Shown: positions 5,534 to 7,012 of the stretch, in pieces
Layout of the letters: each line of letters begins with the position of its first letter
How positions within the stretch are numbered: position 1 is the first letter of the stretch
NCBI GenBank assembly: GCA_043777895.1
Contig: JAYWHD010000129.1
Location: forward strand, 1-7,012
Direction of reading: 5' to 3'
DNA from: JBDLSY01 sp043777895
Lineage (GTDB): Bacteria > Pseudomonadota > Gammaproteobacteria > Burkholderiales > Burkholderiaceae_C
Length of the DNA: 7,012 bases
The notes under the pieces: model-generated
The model's database searches: none
Told to the model about the DNA's origin: nothing
What the model saw: only the letters and a program-made list of their open reading frames with translations
Made by a program: the position numbers and the translations under genes

Positions 5534-5540
5534 AAATTAA

Positions 5541-5562
5541 GGTAGTGGTACAAATAGAACTT
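5541..5562 (+). repeat. Left terminal inverted repeat of the IS1-family element
   Basis: This 22-bp sequence is the exact reverse complement of 6237-6258. It starts with GGTAGTG, as many IS1-family ends do. Looser similarity extends about 10 bp inward. Confidence 0.93.
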
Positions 5563-5589
5563 TTGATAATAGTTTTTTATGTCAACACT

Positions 5590-6152
5590 TTATACTGAAT
5601 GATTATATTTAATAATAAACAGTCTAGTCACTAATTCGTGCATAGTATCGGACTTTGAAAATGACAATGTTTTTCTAGTATACCTTCTCAGCCATTGTCT
5701 TAGAGTATTATTCCATCGCTCCATATGGTTTGTTTCACCTGATTCTTTGCCCACTGATTGGTGAGAACCACTTGCAATAATAGTATCGTAAGGCTTCCAA
5801 AAATCACTAAAAGTTTTACCATTTTTTAAGCGGTCTGGCAATGAAGACCACAATAATTTGCAACTATTTTCACTACGGTCGCCAATATAAAGAGCAACTA
5901 TTTTCTTAGTATTTCGGCTAATAGCTGTTCATAGCCATCGGTGGTTTGCTTTTTTTAACATAACTATGAACCTTATCAAACTCTAGTATATCATCGCTAG
6001 GACCATCTACAATACAGGCTGATAAACTAGTGTTTTCAGGCAGTGCCGCCGCTTTTTTTAACCAACTAGATAACGTATGACGGCTTACATTAAACATTCT
6101 TTCTAATACACTCACTATCGCAATGCGGATACTTACGAGTAATAATAATCAT
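5590..6152 (-). pseudogene. IS1-family DDE transposase, broken
   Basis: Reading from the right, ATG at 6152 follows a strong AGGAGG (6169-6164, spacing 11) and gives MIIITRKYPHCDSE, the start of the IS1-type zinc finger with its first Cys apparently changed to Tyr. An internal deletion then joins this, out of frame, to the helix-turn-helix region SVLERMFNVSRHTLSSWLKK (frame visible from 6115). The first catalytic Asp lies in ILEFDKVHSYV. A seven-A run (complement of 5950-5956) has one base too many and shifts the frame; in the corrected frame a Trp codon is TGA (5931-5929). The remaining frame is open to 5590 and carries the second Asp region (FSDFWKPYD) and the Glu in NHMERWNNTLRQ. With a deletion, a frameshift and a nonsense codon, it cannot make active transposase. 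The A-run is downstream of the place where IS1 uses programmed frameshifting, so I read it as damage. Confidence 0.9.
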
Positions 6153-6236
6153 TATTGCCTACACCTCCTGTTTTTAAATAGATAAATAATATTCTACTCA
6201 ATTTACTCATTAATAACTAATAATTAACTTATCTTT

Positions 6237-6258
6237 AAGTTCTATTTGTACCACTACC
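6237..6258 (-). repeat. Right terminal inverted repeat of the IS1-family element
   Basis: This is the exact 22-bp reverse complement of 5541-5562. It is the end nearest the transposase start. Immediately outside it, AGTTACTT occurs twice (6259-6266 and 6271-6278), but it is not matched at the left end. Confidence 0.93.
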
Positions 6259-6315
6259 AGTTACTTTACTAGTTACTTCTTAAGTATTAAATTTACTGCA
6301 TCAGTGATATTTTAA

Positions 6316-6471
6316 CATTATCAACCAACTTATTTATGTAAAACTTGCAACAGTGAAAATATTATTAAAAATGGGAAGAATAGAGCGGGTTCACAGACTT
6401 ATAAATGCAAGGATTGTTTAAGTTATGGTATTTTAGAGAGTTTAAACAGTTTGGACATTGGTAGACATTAA
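6316..6471 (+). pseudogene. N-terminal zinc-finger fragment of a second IS1-family transposase
   Basis: A plus-strand frame between stops contains CKTCNSENIIKNGK followed by RAGSQTYKCKDCLSYGILE (codons from 6337 to about 6435). This is the paired CxxC...CxxC zinc finger and following segment typical of IS1-family InsA-type N-termini. There is no start codon, the helix-turn-helix and DDE regions are missing, and the frame becomes unrelated before its TAA at 6469-6471. It points opposite to the neighbouring element and has its own CxxC pair, so it is not the part deleted from that element moved in place but debris of another copy. No terminal repeat is recognisable around it. Confidence 0.72.
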
Positions 6472-6726
6472 CCTTAATTTACGTGATTTAATTGATCAAA
6501 AAATGCAAGTATTAGGAGCAGAAGCAATTAAACGTGTTGTACCCTCTGATACCACCAGTACTGTTTTGGCCAACCCTACTGTTAGATAGTTTATATGAAT
6601 ACTGCGAAGATTTACCCAATATATGTTTTTAATTGGATTACTGATCCACTTATTGCTTGGTTTAATTGATATCTTACCGATTACAATCAGCAATCGCAGT
6701 CATTTATTAGTAGCCTATACGAATAA
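6446..6726 (+). pseudogene. Unrecognised gene broken by frameshifts and a nonsense codon
   Basis: Three successive plus-strand frames join into one plausible protein. The first reads VDINLNLRDLIDQKMQVLGA and then EAIKRVVPSDTTSTVLANPT (open from 6446, TAG at 6587-6589). The second reads LLLDSLYEYCEDLPNICF (from about 6576, TAA at 6630-6632). The third reads NWITDPLIAWFN, an in-frame TGA at 6667-6669, then YLTDYNQQSQSFISSLYE to TAA at 6724-6726. Each piece has protein-like composition and they abut, so this looks like the 3' end of a decayed gene of which about 90 codons remain. No start codon or 5' region is visible; the upstream end meets the IS1 zinc-finger fragment. I do not recognise the family. 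Reconstruction across frames is inference. Confidence 0.45.
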
Positions 6727-6758
6727 TATTCAGCAATATATAAGCTTACAAAATAGCC

Positions 6759-7012
6759 TTACAACCCAAACAAATCAGCCGCACTTAAGCCTGTTAATTC
6801 TATTATCGTTGCATCGTCTAAGCCTTTTTCTTTTATGGCTTTTGCGATTTCTAGCTTACTTTTTTGTAAAAGTATTTCACCCTCTGCCTTACCTCTCTCC
6901 AGCCCGATTATTTCGCCCTCTGCCTTGCCTTTTTCTTCAGCGTCGTTGAGCATCGTGTGGTGTGTTCGCCACTTGTCCGTGTACTGGTCGTAGGACTCTT
7001 TTTCCGCCACAT
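6759..7012 (-). CDS. C-terminal tail of a second Rpn-type protein, 5' partial
   Basis: The gene enters from the right edge; 83 complete codons of its 3' end are visible and the GTG at 7010 is probably internal. The sequence has the same layout as the tail at positions 1-195: an N-terminal segment identical except for one codon at the nucleotide level, then EEKGKAEGE, a second KAEGE unit (GLERGKAEGEILLQ), a helical stretch and the end TGLSAADLFGL. The added unit makes it 19 residues longer than the left copy. KAEGE repeat number commonly varies between paralogues in Rpn-type tails. The catalytic PD-(D/E)XK domain would be outside the window. The first 95 bases are GC-richer than the rest. It converges on the broken plus-strand gene ending at 6726. 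Confidence 0.65.
   Translation of the reverse strand, partial: VAEKESYDQYTDKWRTHHTMLNDAEEKGKAEGEIIGLERGKAEGEILLQKSKLEIAKAIKEKGLDDATIIELTGLSAADLFGL
6916..7010 (-). repeat. Right arm of 95-bp inverted repeat (Rpn tail)
   Basis: Reverse complement of 1-95 with a single mismatch. The match stops abruptly at the codon after EEKGKAEG, where this copy continues into an extra KAEGE repeat unit. Confidence 0.95.

Larger units (their letters stand above)
5541..6258 (-). mobile_element. Defective IS1-family insertion sequence, 718 bp
   Basis: The element is bounded by perfect 22-bp terminal inverted repeats beginning GGTAGTGGTACAAATAG (5541-5562 and 6237-6258). It contains one transposase pseudogene on the minus strand. 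The length is slightly below the IS1 family norm (about 770 bp for IS1), consistent with an internal deletion in the transposase. Flanking bases (AAAATTAA on the left, AGTTACTT on the right) are not a target-site duplication, so one flank has probably been rearranged or has decayed. Because the ends are intact, the element could still be moved by a functional relative elsewhere in the genome. Its left end lies exactly against the decayed eno 5' copy. Confidence 0.9.

Noticed and set aside
5950..5956. A7 run in the transposase as a programmed frameshift site, as in IS1
   Set aside because: It lies after the first catalytic Asp, downstream of the normal IS1 frameshift position, and the continued frame hits a TGA in place of Trp, so damage is the simpler reading.
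6496..6693. Minus-strand frame of 65 codons opposite the decayed plus-strand gene
   Set aside because: No ribosome binding site or recognisable composition; the plus-strand frames make better protein sense here.
6623..6949. Plus-strand frame of 108 codons with a hydrophobic, Leu-rich translation
   Set aside because: Most of it is antisense to the Rpn-type tail, and its start overlaps the broken gene in another frame. The Leu-rich look follows from AT-rich and antisense composition.

Overview
The window looks like a piece of an AT-rich gammaproteobacterial chromosome. It carries enolase followed by ftsB, an order typical of Gammaproteobacteria and also seen in some Betaproteobacteria, with histidyl-tRNA synthetase after them. 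I cannot name a genus. Multi-copy Rpn-type genes and IS1-family debris are common in large, repeat-rich genomes, but that is only suggestive.

Layout from left to right. (1) Positions 1-195 hold the plus-strand C-terminal tail of an Rpn/PD-(D/E)XK nuclease-type protein, cut by the window edge. (2) Positions 204-3414 hold the housekeeping block on the minus strand, eno > ftsB > hisS in transcription order. It has a low-complexity AT-rich spacer before hisS and a repeat-containing spacer before ftsB. (3) Positions 3415-5354 hold the eno leader, a 64-codon remnant of an unrecognised gene, and a probable Type II restriction-modification pair on the minus strand. The pair is a beta-class SPPY methyltransferase (3748-4689) preceded by a probable restriction endonuclease (4710-5354). 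This part is visibly more AT-rich than eno. (4) Positions 5444-5540 hold a second, decayed copy of the eno leader and first eno codons. (5) Positions 5541-6258 hold a dead IS1-family element with perfect 22-bp terminal inverted repeats. (6) Positions 6259-6758 hold plus-strand wreckage: an IS1-type zinc-finger fragment and an unrecognised gene broken by frameshifts. (7) Positions 6759-7012 hold a second Rpn-type tail, in inverted orientation to the first.

The main observation is that the restriction-modification cassette lies between two direct copies of the eno 5' region (3385-3463 and 5455-5533, 74 of 79 positions identical). The intact copy is attached to the functional gene and the distal copy stops after ten codons. 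This is what insertion with a long target duplication would leave. The alternative is a partial eno duplication later interrupted by the cassette. The edges also carry an almost exact 95-bp inverted repeat inside the Rpn tails, after which the two copies diverge sharply. That suggests gene conversion among paralogues, and possibly that the window is a contig bounded by a multicopy repeat.

Functionally, the intact genes are glycolysis (eno), septum assembly (ftsB), translation (hisS) and one probable restriction-modification module. The rest is mobile-element and decayed material. Short tandem repeats lie directly ahead of several start codons (hisS, ftsB, eno, methyltransferase).
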